Of a stretch of DNA of 64,000 bases, positions 11,715 through 22,540 are shown piece after piece. This stretch comes from Bemisia tabaci (taxonomy: Eukaryota; Arthropoda; Insecta; Hemiptera; Aleyrodidae), in NCBI RefSeq assembly GCF_918797505.1, contig NC_092798.1, forward strand, positions 186,001 through 250,000, read 5' to 3'. Each line of letters opens with the position of its first letter. Within the stretch, counting starts at the first letter, position 1. The notes beneath the pieces are model-generated. The model ran no database searches. It was not told the DNA's origin and was given only the letters and a program-made list of their open reading frames with translations. The position numbers and the translations under genes are program-made.

Positions 11715-12290
11715 CAGCAGGCTGATTATTTACTTCCCTCATCTATTGACCTTGATAGATGTGGGTTGCGTATTTATGAGACAGAGAAATTTCGAGCGAT
11801 TCAGAACTAATTTCAATAGATCCAGCTATAGATCCACTGATAGATGCGGATCCCCCAGCCCTAAGGCAGTAGATGCGGTGACATCTATTAAAACTGTACT
11901 TCTGATTGGCCGATTGGTAGTGCCGCTGCGGGATTCGAACCCACCACCGCTCGGATTGGTAGCGACTGAATATCAACGCCGCTATCCACTGCGCCACGGT
12001 ATCTGATAAGACGGAATTGAGTAAAACACAATAAATGATTTCTTTCGAGGTTAGGTTTCCTACGCGCTTCTTCTTTTTCACTCGGTGAATCAAGGTGTCT
12101 GATTGGTTAGAACGATTATTTTCATCTCAAAGCAATCGTTCAACACTGTATTCCAATTCTGCTGATCTATCGCTCATCCATCGGATAGAATCACAGTGTA
12201 GAATCACAGATAGTTTGATCATAGATGCGCGATAGATGAGATTTGCAGATCTATAGCTGGGATCTATGAACGTAAATTATTAGCCTGCTG
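11715..12290. mobile_element. 576-bp word-filled element with CAGCAGGCT tips and AC duplications
   Basis: The left end CAGCAGGCTGATTATTTAC is mirrored by the right end, whose reverse complement reads CAGCAGGCTAATAATTTAC. The dinucleotide AC precedes the left tip (11713-11714) and follows the right tip (12291-12292). The mirror stops exactly there, so the boundary is not arbitrary. The interior repeats the word ATAGATC/ATAGATG and its complement at least ten times on both sides (for example AGATCCAGCTATAGATCC near 11820 and GATCTATAGCTGGGATCTAT near 12250). A tRNA-like segment sits inside at 11920-12001. There is no protein-coding frame. Confidence 0.75.
11920..12001 (-). repeat. tRNA-like segment with A and B boxes inside the 576-bp element
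   Basis: Read on the minus strand, an A box TGGCGCAGTGG is followed by TAGCGGCGTTGATA, a long variable-arm-like stretch, and a perfect B box GGTTCGAATCC closed by CCGCAGCGGCAC. The T stem GTGGG/CCCGC pairs around TTCGAAT. The long middle section suggests descent from a serine- or leucine-type tRNA, but the acceptor arms do not pair well, so this is a tRNA-derived repeat head rather than a working tRNA gene. It could be an independent SINE that landed inside the element, or part of the element itself. Confidence 0.75.
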
Positions 12291-12292
12291 AC

Positions 12293-13465
12293 TTGTGACA
12301 GCAGTTCAAATTACCGATTCCCGTGCACCACTGAAAGCAACGACTGACTACCTCTCCTCAGCGTGACTCCTCACAACAATTAATTACCGATCCATATGCG
12401 CATTTCCTTGCTAAAATTCCATGGCGATTTTTGCGCCTCCTCAAGATAAATTGACAAAATGACCAAGTCGCGCATCGCGTCATTTAATACTATATCTTTA
12501 TCTCTGTTTTGGGGCCAGTGAAGAGATGCATAACTTCTCGCATGACCGGGTGTTGCTGGGTGGTTAGGTGCGCCTTTTTGTTTCTTACGCTGAAAGATTT
12601 AGAAGTTAATTTATAGTTTACTAATGAAAAATTCAATAAACTAACTCAATTTATATCTGACCAGACCAACTATACTTAATAATTCATTGTAAGTTCCTAT
12701 TACTAAAACGAAGTTAGCGAAAACGAATACAATCGAAAGGAATAGCAACTAAGCATGCAAGCCCTTCATACATAGCCCCTTTGGATTTCATTAATTTTCA
12801 CATGCAATTCCTCTCAGCATGATTGAATACGTTCAATTATGTTTTGAGGTGTATTTTATTGTATTGTTATATTGAAACGCATAACTGCATTTTACATTTT
12901 CCACATCCCTCTCGTTCTTTATCTTTTCAACAGAGAACTAAACAGCATAATGCCACGAAACTCTCTCTGAATTTTCTTCAGATTATAAAAAAATATTATA
13001 CTACGAAATTTCAAGTCAAAATATTGCATTCCTATGTTCTCTGTCAAAAAATTAAGCATGAGAATAAATCAAACAATCTCTGATGTAAGTACCTAGTTAT
13101 GCTGTCCGGGTTCGATAGTCTCCGTCTGATCGGACTCTATCTTCCAATTCGGAACTATCACCCCAGGCTCATTTTAGAAATGTGCCATTAGTTTCCTTAT
13201 GGAAGTATAAGTTAGAAACAGTAGTTCCTTATTGAAAAATGCACTGCCTAATTATTGATGGATCATATTTTGGAAGAGAGCCGCAGCGTGGCCATTGAGT
13301 TTATACCTACTGTATTTTGCAAAATTGAACTACGATTCATGGCTCATTCCACAAACTGCGCATGTGTCATTGATTTTTCATTACGGATAGGTACTTTTGT
13401 GAATGAGCCAAAATTAGTTGTTGCTGCTCGCAAAATGCAATGGAAGTGACTTCCTTTAAGGGGAC
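12293..13465. other. Unannotated DNA, no supported gene
   Basis: Contains an 86-codon open frame at 12823-13083 (plus) and a 64-codon frame at 13255-13449. Neither has a recognisable domain. I see no repeat pair here. Confidence 0.4.
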
Positions 13466-13960
13466 AATGGAGATGTTGCATGTGTAAGGAATTTGCGATT
13501 AGACAATTGATTTTAATGTAAAAGTTCGCGAGAAACATGATGGTTCCACTGATATTCTCTGAAATCAATTCTCAAGCTAAAAAGACGCTCTCAAAGTTGA
13601 GGCTGTAATGGAAGGGATATACCACGCTTTCTTGAGAGTCCATTTCTACATCAAGACAAACTCTCCATGCAAATAGGTACATTAGCAGGGTTGCCGTGTT
13701 TTCAGTTTTAGGGTCCCCAAATAAAGTAGCGACCCTGTCAATGTATTTGCTCTCTATCTTTGCATGGAGAGTTTGTCTTGATGTAGACGTGGACTCTCAG
13801 GATAGCGTGGAATATCCGCTCCATTACGCCGTCCACTTTGAGAGCTTTTTTTGAGCTTGGGATTTGATTTCAGGGACAACCAGTGGCACTATCGTGTTTC
13901 TCGCGCGATAAGAATCAATAGTCAAATCGCAAATTCCTCACACATGCAACATCTCCATTC
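13466..13960. mobile_element. ~495-bp foldback element
   Basis: Left arm 13466-13673 and right arm 13759-13960 are inverted copies at about 80% identity. They share AATGGAGATGTTGCATGTGT at the outer end and TCAAGACAAACTCTCCATGC at the inner end. The loop is about 85 bp. The divergence between arms suggests age. I could not define a target duplication. Confidence 0.8.
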
Positions 13961-14529
13961 CAGGCTACGAACATTGCGAGAAGTAGGGCGCATGGCAAAG
14001 TTCTTGCACCATCGGAAACGGCACGTAGTTATGCATTGATTAGTTGGTTCCTGGAGTTGAATAAATTTAGCTCGGAATGTTGGACACCCAGTTTGCGACT
14101 TGACAATGAGCTTAGTTTTAAATTAGGACGCGGCTGGAAAGCGACGAGCCCTATGTGGAAGACGTGGGCGCAGGAGGCGCAAAGCGTAACTAGAGTGGCA
14201 ATTAAATCGGAGCCATCCCAAGGATCCAGAGCGGGAAATCTCCAAAACATCGTCGTCGTTGTCGTCATTCTGCGGTGGATTCTTCTTGGATCTCGAGTTC
14301 GCGCCTTCTAATAAGAACCTGGTTTTTATTTGGGACCGCAGACGCGGTTGACCGCGGAAATACGGCCGTCCCAGCAAAAACGCCGTATTAACACTCGAAC
14401 GTTACCAAGAAGAGATCCCGGGCCCCGGCACCACAGAATGGACCGCTCGAAAAATTATCAATCGAGTCATTCTCGTGCATGTTTCTCAACCAGAATTTCT
14501 CGTTAAACACGGCTCGCGCAATGAAAATT
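13961..14529. other. Unannotated DNA, no supported gene
   Basis: Overlapping antisense frames of 80-90 codons at 14029-14377 are mutual shadows over a patch with CGTCGTCGTTGTCGTC trinucleotide repetition. No domain is recognisable. Confidence 0.4.
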
Positions 14530-14827
14530 ACTGAAATCAACCCCTACCCGAGATATGTGAAGCCCCTGAACCCAGGTACCCCTGCAATCCACCAGAGAAG
14601 CCCCTGCCCTGGGGTCGACAAGACCCTCGAATTCGGATTTCTCCGCGTCGATTACCCATTAAAGCATTTTTTTCTCGAGTCTCTACGTCAATCTAGCAAA
14701 CTTGGGCCAGGCAGACTCCGGGACTATAAAATTTGGATTCGTCTCCGAGGCAGTCCGCGGTCATGGACTTGGTCCTACCTAATATAACCGAGGAAAATGC
14801 CTGGCACGGTAGGTCTGGGCCGCCCTG
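14530..14827. mobile_element. Single-armed relative of the 2-kb-region foldback element
   Basis: The right end GCCTGGCACGGTAGGTCTGG followed by GCCGCCCTG and then TA matches the right tip of the 2044-2979 element (GCCTGGTACGGTAGATCTGG). Inward, GATTTCTCCGCGTCGATTAC and a GAGTCTC-ACGTCAA segment match its arm with more divergence. The opposite arm is missing or unrecognisable. Confidence 0.65.
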
Positions 14828-14829
14828 TA

Positions 14830-16900
14830 TATCCAAAGAAATCACATTCATGCCGTCAATAACTGATAAACTTGCTTAAATTGTAAAAGTTACCTCTGGA
14901 AGTTATTCCTCAGATTCGCCAGAAGAATTAGGAGTCATGACTTCAGTGTCGGACGATCGGTTCAGCCGAACCGAATATGCAGAAACTCGCCCATAGTTAA
15001 AACACTCACTCCGACTCTCATCAGTATCAGTCATCATTGGGCGAATTTTATCCGGTATCAACATCAGAAAGTTGCTCATCAAGCTCCATTCGTCGATAAA
15101 TAACTATGACGGGCAAATTCACTCTCAGACGCACTCGACTATATTGCTCAGATTGGTATGAAGCGAGGTCTTTTAAAAACAGAGTATCCGAAAGTTAGAC
15201 GCGAATATTTTCAGGATCGATTTCATGTTGTTCGAGGTATGGACGGAGCTTATTATTTCCACTAAACCACAAGAATCAATCATCAAAATACGATTCTGTG
15301 ACCACCACAACTGACCCATTTAGGAGGTCTGAAAGACTATGGTACAGAAGATAAAGAAGCCCTACTTTGATTTCTGAAATGGATTCTGAAAAAAATAGCA
15401 TTCAATTGTAGGATACGCTGTGTTGTTTTTGAACATATGCTGGTGAATTCTTAAGAAAACACCGTTTTCATCCGTAGAAATTCGGCAGCAGATGGATGTT
15501 GATCGGGTGTTTTTAGTGAGCGTGGCAGAATATCGGATTAAACGGTGTAACAACAGCGTCGCCTTCGCCGTCGCCGTCGCGTCTCCGGCTCCGAAATTAG
15601 CCTGCCATTCAACGCCGAGAGCTGATATTTTAGTGACAAAAGATTCCTAATAGAGCCTCTTAGCCGAGATCGTTTAATTCAAAGTCGTCTCCAGTCATTC
15701 CGCCCCGGGGCGGGGGCCCGGGATGTTTCCCCCTTCCTCCTCTCCACCCCCCAACGCTAGTTTGTCTCCGACCCTTTTTCCGTCCTCCTCAAACGCGCGT
15801 TTAATCATTAGTACCAGCTTCTTGACTCAATCAATTTTCCTCCACGCCAACGTGGATCCCCAGAAACGAGCATCTCCTTGATGACTTCCTTCTCTTGGTC
15901 ACACTCGTTTGCCTCCTTTCAATATTCCAGTATCAAATCATCCACTCTAAGCGGGGCAGCTCGTGAGCTCGCAACGATAAATATCGATTTTATGCGTGTA
16001 ATCGAATGGATGCAATCCACCGTCGCCAACGCCTTAGAATCGCCACCGCGGGCTCATTATTGAAATCGATGGACAAAGAAGTCAAAGAAAATCTTGAGCG
16101 ATATTGGTGAAGGTGGGTCGTTGCAACGAACAAAGGAGGTAAAAAGTAATAGGCTAACCAACCCGTGAAAGACCCTATTATCTAAAATAGGCCACCTGTT
16201 TCAACCAATAGGGTTGCTCCATTTCCTTGGGGTTGATCTCATTTGTCCATTGCTTCCTCTATCACTTTCAACAACCAGCCCGCTGGCTACGCAAACCCGG
16301 CTCAAAAATCAGCAGCGACCATTTTAATCCGTTAAAAAGACTAGCTCAATTTTGACGCCGCATATTTCAGCAACATTTATTCAGAGGTATTGATCTTACA
16401 TTGAGCTCGGTAAACATAAAAAAATCAAAAGGAGCTATGAAGCATACACATCCCCTGTTTTTTGCATGCGCTCATTTAGATTCCTGCGATCATGAAATTG
16501 CCTTCTGAACTTTTTCGTTTAGATAACCGGACTCCTTTGTCACGGAAACTAGACTTCCTTGTTAGTATCCGAATTTGTTGCCCAAATACTGAGATTTGTA
16601 TTTTCAAGCGAAGACTTCTATTATCCAAAGCAAAATTCGTTTTCTCTAACCTCACTATTACTTGATTTTTCGAGTAGGCGTGAGAAGTTTCAGCACGTAC
16701 CGTACTGATGTTTCATATTTCCGGACGTTTCTCATTAGTGCTGACAGCTGTAACGGTCGTCTGAGAAAGTGTCTATGCACGAGGGTATATTCTATGATCG
16801 GTCATGTATGTTGGAGCATCATCAAATCACTAAACTCTCAAGAGAACGCAAAAATCCCTAAAAGTTCCGCAGCTTGCCGTCGTAAATCCGGCTCGCGCGT
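14830..16900. other. Unannotated DNA, no supported gene
   Basis: No inverted repeat or gene is supported across these 2 kb. A GCCGTCGCC-type trinucleotide patch lies near 15560 and a CCCCGGGGCGGGGGCCCGGG palindrome-like patch near 15705. Open frames reach only about 60-90 codons. Confidence 0.4.
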
Positions 16901-16902
16901 TC

Positions 16903-18451
16903 CCAATCGGAAATTTGACCTTGGTACAAGCTTAGTATGACATTTTTTCACATTTGAATAGAGTTGCCAAGCTTATCTTGCTAATGTTCCCACAATGTTA
17001 GCAGGACATTTATTTTACCTCTGGGACAAGCTTGAGCCCAAAGATTGTGCCAAGGTTAGGTTTGTAAGACTGCTCCAAGCCTATCCTGACAATATTGCCA
17101 CAATATTGGTGGGACATTATTTTACTTCCGAGACAAACTTGGATATTCAATATTGTGACAACGTTGTGTTAATAATATTGCTCCAAGCTTGTTCAGCGGA
17201 TATTGTGATCATGGTGTTGCCATAGACTTGATATTATAATATTGCCTTAATATTGGCAGGATATTTATTTTACCTCTGAAACAAGCTTGGATTTCCAATC
17301 TTACCTCTGAGGCAAGGTAGGCGATAGAACGCCGTATTACCTGCCGTCCTCGCGGAAGAAATTTTTTAGCGTCGCAATGCCTAGTGTAGGATACGGAACA
17401 TTGGCTAGTGCCGATGGAAACCTTCCTAAGTCAGCTACTACTTGGCTGCTTTGCACTGCAACTTGGATCCCACTGTAACGGGCATTGCCAGGCGAAACGA
17501 CGAACAGCCCCATTGACGGGGCGGCCGCGCGCGGACCGTTGCCCAAAGGAAAGCTCCATTTGAGCCCTTGGCCTAAGATATCGGTAATAAGAATGGTTAG
17601 ACGCTATGTGATCATGTGCCTCTATTACGTCAAAAAGCGAAAAGGTCTCGCAGTTTTTGCCCTTTAATTGCCTTTAAAGGGGGACCGCAAAACGGGCACG
17701 ATCCGCGGCGAGCGCGCCTGGTGGCGGAAATAGCAAAACGCGGTCGAATTGATGTAGCCGCGCCACAATATTGTGTAATCTGTATGACATATATTAGAAA
17801 CAGACAGCCTAAAATGTTTATTTTCTTAATCTTGTGACATGTTAAAGTGCGAATATTACCACAATGTTGTAAAATAATGTTTAGCATAATATCATTTCAG
17901 CAGTTTTAGAAAATCCCATATTGTGTCAATAATTATGACAATATACGAACAGAAGCCTGTTATGTTGGTTGTTCTAACGTTAATTGATGTTCAACATAAT
18001 TACAATCCGCAGTATCACGAGATAACATCGTCTCGAATATTATTATAGCAATTTATGTTTTCTCTAATATTGTTGTCAATATTGTGTCACATATTATAAG
18101 CAGAAGCCTATTGTTCAGTTATTTTTTTTAATCATGTGCCCAATGTGTTAAAACTAACATTATTACTGGCAAACATTGAAAAAAACTCTACGACAGTATT
18201 AGTTTACAATCCATTGTATAACAATATTGTGACAACATTGTTGACAATCTTGGATCACCGAGCACCACTGACCTTGGATTTCTAATGTTGCTAATATTGG
18301 TGCAATGTTTAAATACTAAGGGTTATATATCCAGTATTGATGGTATTATTGTACCAAGATTCTCAAGGCTACTTATGTTGAAATAAGTCACAATTCGCTT
18401 AAGGTTGCCACATATTATTCCGATTCTGCCAAGGTCAAATTTCCGATTGGG
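16903..18451. mobile_element. 1.55-kb word-filled element with CCCAATCGG tips and TT duplications
   Basis: A perfect 23-bp inverted repeat defines the ends: CCCAATCGGAAATTTGAC at 16903 is mirrored at 18429-18451. TT lies just outside each end (16901-16902, 18452-18453) and the mirror stops there. The interior is dominated by degenerate AATATTGT/ACAATATT words. Its left part contains three loose copies, about 115-150 bp apart, of a unit with GACATTTATTTTACCTCTG followed by ACAAGCTTGGA (near 17005, 17110 and 17260). A GC-rich block without these words (about 17335-17760) sits in the middle and may be an insertion. No transposase is encoded. Confidence 0.85.
17335..17765. other. GC-rich block inside the CCCAATCGG element
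   Basis: Composition changes sharply from AATATTG words to GC-rich sequence with GGGGCGGCCGCGCGCGGACC and CCGCGGCGAGCGCGCC, then returns to the word array near 17767. Frames on both strands are open for 60-85 codons but overlap antisense and resemble nothing known. It could be a captured host fragment or a nested insertion. I could not define its ends. Confidence 0.4.
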
Positions 18452-18453
18452 TT

Positions 18454-19940
18454 GTTGAGGATTTCAGAGTAGGTAAACATAATTCGAGAGGTTAGCGGCT
18501 CAGAAAAGAAGTTTGGCGATCCGTGGGGAACGGGCGGGGGCGGACTGGTAATATCCTAATATCGGTCCCTTTAAGTCGACCAAAATTGTCCCTTAAACCT
18601 CTCCCTCTCTCCCTCCCTCCCTCCCCCTCTCTTTTCCTGTGTTGAGCATCATTTGCCGTAGCTGAAGCAGCCTGCATAGTGCGGACAAAGAAGCTATGAC
18701 CGGCTCCGGCGACTCAAAGCACTGAGATTACGATGGCGCGCGGCCGCCGCACAGTGGATCTAGTCAATCAGAGAAATCAGGCATGACATTTTTGACTGAA
18801 ACTGTAAATTTTGATCTTTAATTCGTCACATTTTAGATATTTAGGGGTGGTACAGGAAGAACATTTCAAAAGGAAACCTAGAGCCACTAATAGAATCTCA
18901 AAGTTTCGTACAAATGGAGGTTTAAGTAAGCTTTTAAAGTTTCCAAATTTTGTCCGACATCTCCATTGACTCGATCTACTGTACGCCGCGCCGGGAAATG
19001 GGCGGTGGAGGTAGGAGGTGTATTGGAGACTTGTGTGCCAGTGCGATAACATGTTTCGATAAGACCCATGAATTTTTCAACAGTTTTCGCTCGGACAGCA
19101 TTGCCATGTACTTCACAGATCTTTTTGTGATTTCATCGTACCTCTGTATTATTTATTGAAAATAATTATTACTAAATAAAAGAATTTACGAACATTTTCT
19201 TGTGAGTTAATATGTTTAACAACAACACTTGAATACTTCCTTCATACAATCAGCCACATGTTCACCCAAATCAATGATGCTATTTCCTTTTTTCAATGGC
19301 GTTAATTTACATCCACCATTTATTACTTCTAGTTTTCCTAAATTTAGCAAAAAGACCGAATTGATGCAAATAGCAAAGACCCAAAAATGGTACGTCTCCA
19401 ACATTTTAGTTGTTTGGCTCGCTTTTCCAACATATTATTCATGTTGGAATCTCTTCTTGTTTTTTCTTTTATTATTAATTCACTTCACACTTTGAACAAG
19501 CACGCATATTTTACTCCATACTTGTCGAGTACTTAAGTCTCAAACGTTTGCCATATTTGAAAGCTGCTTTACCAATCAAGCAACGATCACGTAATTATCT
19601 TCGATGGTTTAATTGAACAGCTTCATTCGATTTTTCAAATGAGGGTTGCAATTCTTGGGGCAAACGTAAATCTTTTTCTTTCTCTTTTTTATTACGAGCT
19701 TACTCTGACGATATCTAAAATCCACCGAGGGTAGTTCTTTTTTTTCAAGACAAAGTGAAACCTGAGGATAACCAGAACTCATCAGGAAATGAGAACTTTT
19801 ATCCCTCTATTGCATGAATTAATTTTGGATCACGGATTTTGAATTAAAAAAATTTTTCTGAAAGATCTTTGAAAAAAATAGAGCCCCAAATTTTTTTTGG
19901 GCGGGAGGGGGCTCTTTCCTCCCCTGATGGCCCCCCCAAA
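18454..19940. other. Unannotated DNA, no supported gene
   Basis: Contains a CTCCCTCCCTCC pyrimidine run near 18600. Open frames reach at most 91 codons and overlap antisense near 18780-19160 and 19216-19495, with no recognisable domain. A short G/C-run patch lies at 19890-19935. Confidence 0.4.
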
Positions 19941-20250
19941 GTGATAATTACATCATTAATATAAACTTCGAAGGATTCAGACTTTCAGCGATTCCACCTT
20001 TTTCTATTTCACTCGAGATGTTGCCAGATTGTGCGATAAATGTGAATATTTGACATGGATTTGAATTGAGAAAAGTGCTAAAAAAGCAACTTATCTGGCA
20101 ACAACACAGTCCGGGAGGGACGAGAGGCTGCCTTCCTGGGAAAACCCATGATTCATTCGGAAATGTCATTCAAACAATTGATTCCGTTTGAAGCATCAAT
20201 TGTATACTAGGGGAAAGCTATTTTAAAATAATAATTGTAAATGGACAAAG
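19941..20250 (+). repeat. ~310-bp interspersed repeat, copy 1
   Basis: Matches 44201-44520 in the same orientation at roughly 85% identity. Shared blocks include ACTTCGAAGGATTC, TTTTTCTATTTCACTCGAG, TTGCCAGATTGTGCGATAAA, GAGAGGCTGCCTTC and GGAAAGCTATTTTAAAATAA. It has no open frame worth calling and no terminal inverted repeat that I can see. Confidence 0.8.
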
Positions 20251-20745
20251 ATGTTACAGAAAAGGAAAAAGGAAAGGGAAAGAAAATGAAATGAGGACAT
20301 GATTACTAATATGCAATCAGAGAGAATAAAACAAAAACATCAGAGAAATTTGTATGCGATGAAAGTATAAGGAAAACAAACACGAGTGGGCTCATTGCGA
20401 TTCGGAACTCAAACTATACCATCGTTGAGCAGTTTTTAGACCTCTACGCCTCCGATAATCTTCTTAAGAGGTAAATATGAAATTTTGCTACTTCAGCAAG
20501 TCAAATCGCGGAAGGAGATCCATGGATTGTCTTTTTCCGTCATCCGATGGGATGACGTCCCGGTCAAATGCGTTTTTGAGGAAATGATCGATCCCCATCA
20601 TCGCTTCATCTCCACACACCTATTCATGTGCAAATGATGGCACGCTCCGGCAACAAGGTTCTGTGACGAAATCATTTATGCCTTCAGAAGTCCAGAGTCT
20701 CCAGAATGTATACATCTTAGTGATTAAATGTCCAATCACTGAGAA
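20251..20745. other. Unannotated AT-rich DNA
   Basis: Purine-rich stretch near 20255-20290, otherwise featureless. Confidence 0.4.
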
Positions 20746-20748
20746 AAA

Positions 20749-20850
20749 TGGCTCGCGGAGCGAGCCGAATGTCACTCGCGTAACGAGTGATCGGGGGTCC
20801 AGGGGGCGCAGCCCTTGGCTGGCCGTGACGGACGCGCAAAGCGCGTCTAG
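20749..20850. repeat. String of four compact GC-rich hairpins
   Basis: Within 100 bp lie GGCTCGC-GGA-GCGAGCC (20750-20766), TCACTCG-CGTAA-CGAGTGA (20772-20790), an imperfect CCAGGG-to-CCCTTGG hairpin (20799-20818) and GACGCGC-AAA-GCGCGTC (20831-20847). The block is much more GC-rich than its surroundings. The frame through it is open only because the hairpins lack stops. Confidence 0.8.
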
Positions 20851-21334
20851 AACGGCTAGCATATGTAGATCCATGCAACTTTGATATGAAAAATAAATAG
20901 AGAAATTACATATATGTGATTCTATGCAACTTTGGTGAAAACCCAAAAAATAGATGTTACATGAAAAACATGCGTAAGTACATTTCATTGAAAAAAAGAA
21001 AGAAAATATCAGTCGTAGAAGAGATTAAAGATATTAGGAGGAAACTGTTTTCGCCAGCATAAATCAAATTATAGGTGAACTAGGGTCCTGAGGCCACTAC
21101 GCGGCCGCTAAACACTGGAAGGGAACTGCTCGTAAGAAATCATTGAACAACCACGTTCAAGTTATTTATTATAATTGAATAGCAACTTGAATTGACAATA
21201 AATTTTGAAAGAAGATGTAACATGCTCTGAAATTTTGGAACTTGAATTTGGAATTTTGAATTTATCATCATTTAATAACAATTTAAATTTGTAATCTGGA
21301 AAAATTAATTATTCCGGAAAATAATTTCGGACTT

Positions 21335-21556
21335 TTAAATGTGAAGTGCCAGTATTGTGATGCCTTGCATTTCAAAAAAGAGGAGGTAAACGGCCATTTT
21401 ACCAGATGTTGTCATAATGGTCTTCTCAGACTTGCCGAGCCTGAAATCAAAGACCAACTTCAAAACCTCTTCTCCAAACCCATTTTCATGACCAACATTT
21501 TGAGGTACAACAGTTGTGTGGCTTTTGCATCTCTGTCTGCTTCAAAGCTCGTATAA
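21335..21556 (+). pseudogene. Helitron-type Rep/helicase remnant (N-terminal cysteine region)
   Basis: The translation carries CQYCDALHFKKEE, then TRCCHNGLLRL, a run up to LQNLFS, and ILRYNSCVAFASLSA. In Helitron Rep-helicase proteins a CxYCxAxxFxxE cysteine motif, a CCxxGKVxL motif, and then an IRxYNxxxAFxSMxA block mark the start of the conserved N-terminal domain, and all three are visible in the right order. The fragment ends in a stop at 21556 and no helicase or HUH rolling-circle motifs follow, so it is a dead 5' piece. The DNA just downstream is a 513-bp tandem duplication that does not continue the protein. Confidence 0.6.
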
Positions 21557-22540
21557 TTTTGAACCAAATCTTCTGCTATCGAATACGAAAAATCATGGAG
21601 AATTTAAGTTTTATGTTGACCGGCTTCTCGAAAGAAAAATGAAATTTCTACGCAAGTCTGCAACGTCGCAAAAGGAGAAACGTCGTCTCTCATTTTGCCC
21701 AAAAATATGTATGTATAAAATTGAAGAAATTATGACTGGCCTATCTCAACGAATATTCGTATGGAACGATAAACAATGGGACGCGTTTGCTACGGCGCCT
21801 TGATACAACTATACAACCTCGACGGATGTCCGTATTGCGTTCAAAAAATTGAAGGCGTTTTGACCTCCTACGCATAATACTTGTAGTTGATTCGATCGAC
21901 AAACGCGTTGGTCGGAGGTGACGGGGACTTTATGCATTTTTTAAACTTGATGGATGTCCGTATCGCAGTGACTGAAGTGCGAAACCACGTATCTCCATCG
22001 CGGTATTTCAAAATTTCCGTCCTAAATTCATCTCTTCCACGAGAAACAATCCAAATTTACGACTTTAAATTTTGAACCAAATCTTCTGCTATCGAATACG
22101 AAAAATCATGGAGAATTTAAGTTTTATGTTGACCAGCTTCTCGAAAGAAAAATAAAATTTCTGAGGAAGTCGGCAACGTAGCAAAAGGAGAAACGTCGTC
22201 TCTCATGTTGCCAAAAAACTATTTATGTATAAAATTGAAGGCATTATGACCGGCCTCTCTCAACGAATATTCTTATGGAACGATAAACAATGGGACGGGT
22301 TTGCTACGGCGCCTTGATACAACTATACAACCTCGACGGATGTCCGTATTGCGTTCAAAAAATTGAAGGCGTTTTGACCTCCTATGGATAATACATGTAG
22401 TTGATTCGATCGACAAACGCGTTGGTCGGCGGTGACGGGGACTTGATGAAGTTTTTTAAACTTGATGGATGTCCGTATCGCAGTGACTGAAGTACGAAAC
22501 CACGTATCTCCATTGCGGTGTTTCAAAATTTCTAATCTTA
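21557..22540 (+). repeat. 513-bp tandem duplication
   Basis: The sequence starting TTTTGAACCAAATCTTCTGC near 21557 repeats near 22070 with a period of 513 bp and over 90% identity by eye. Within each unit the word GATGGATGTCCGTATYGC occurs twice (21821 and 21949; 22336 and 22464). The same word and its surroundings occur at 35206 and 40801 and, inverted, near 56970, so the unit contains part of an interspersed repeat family. Small frames within it are not protein-like. Confidence 0.85.

Noticed and set aside
17485..17887. Frames within the GC-rich block of the CCCAATCGG element as captured gene.
   Set aside because: Overlapping on both strands with no domain; composition alone keeps them open.
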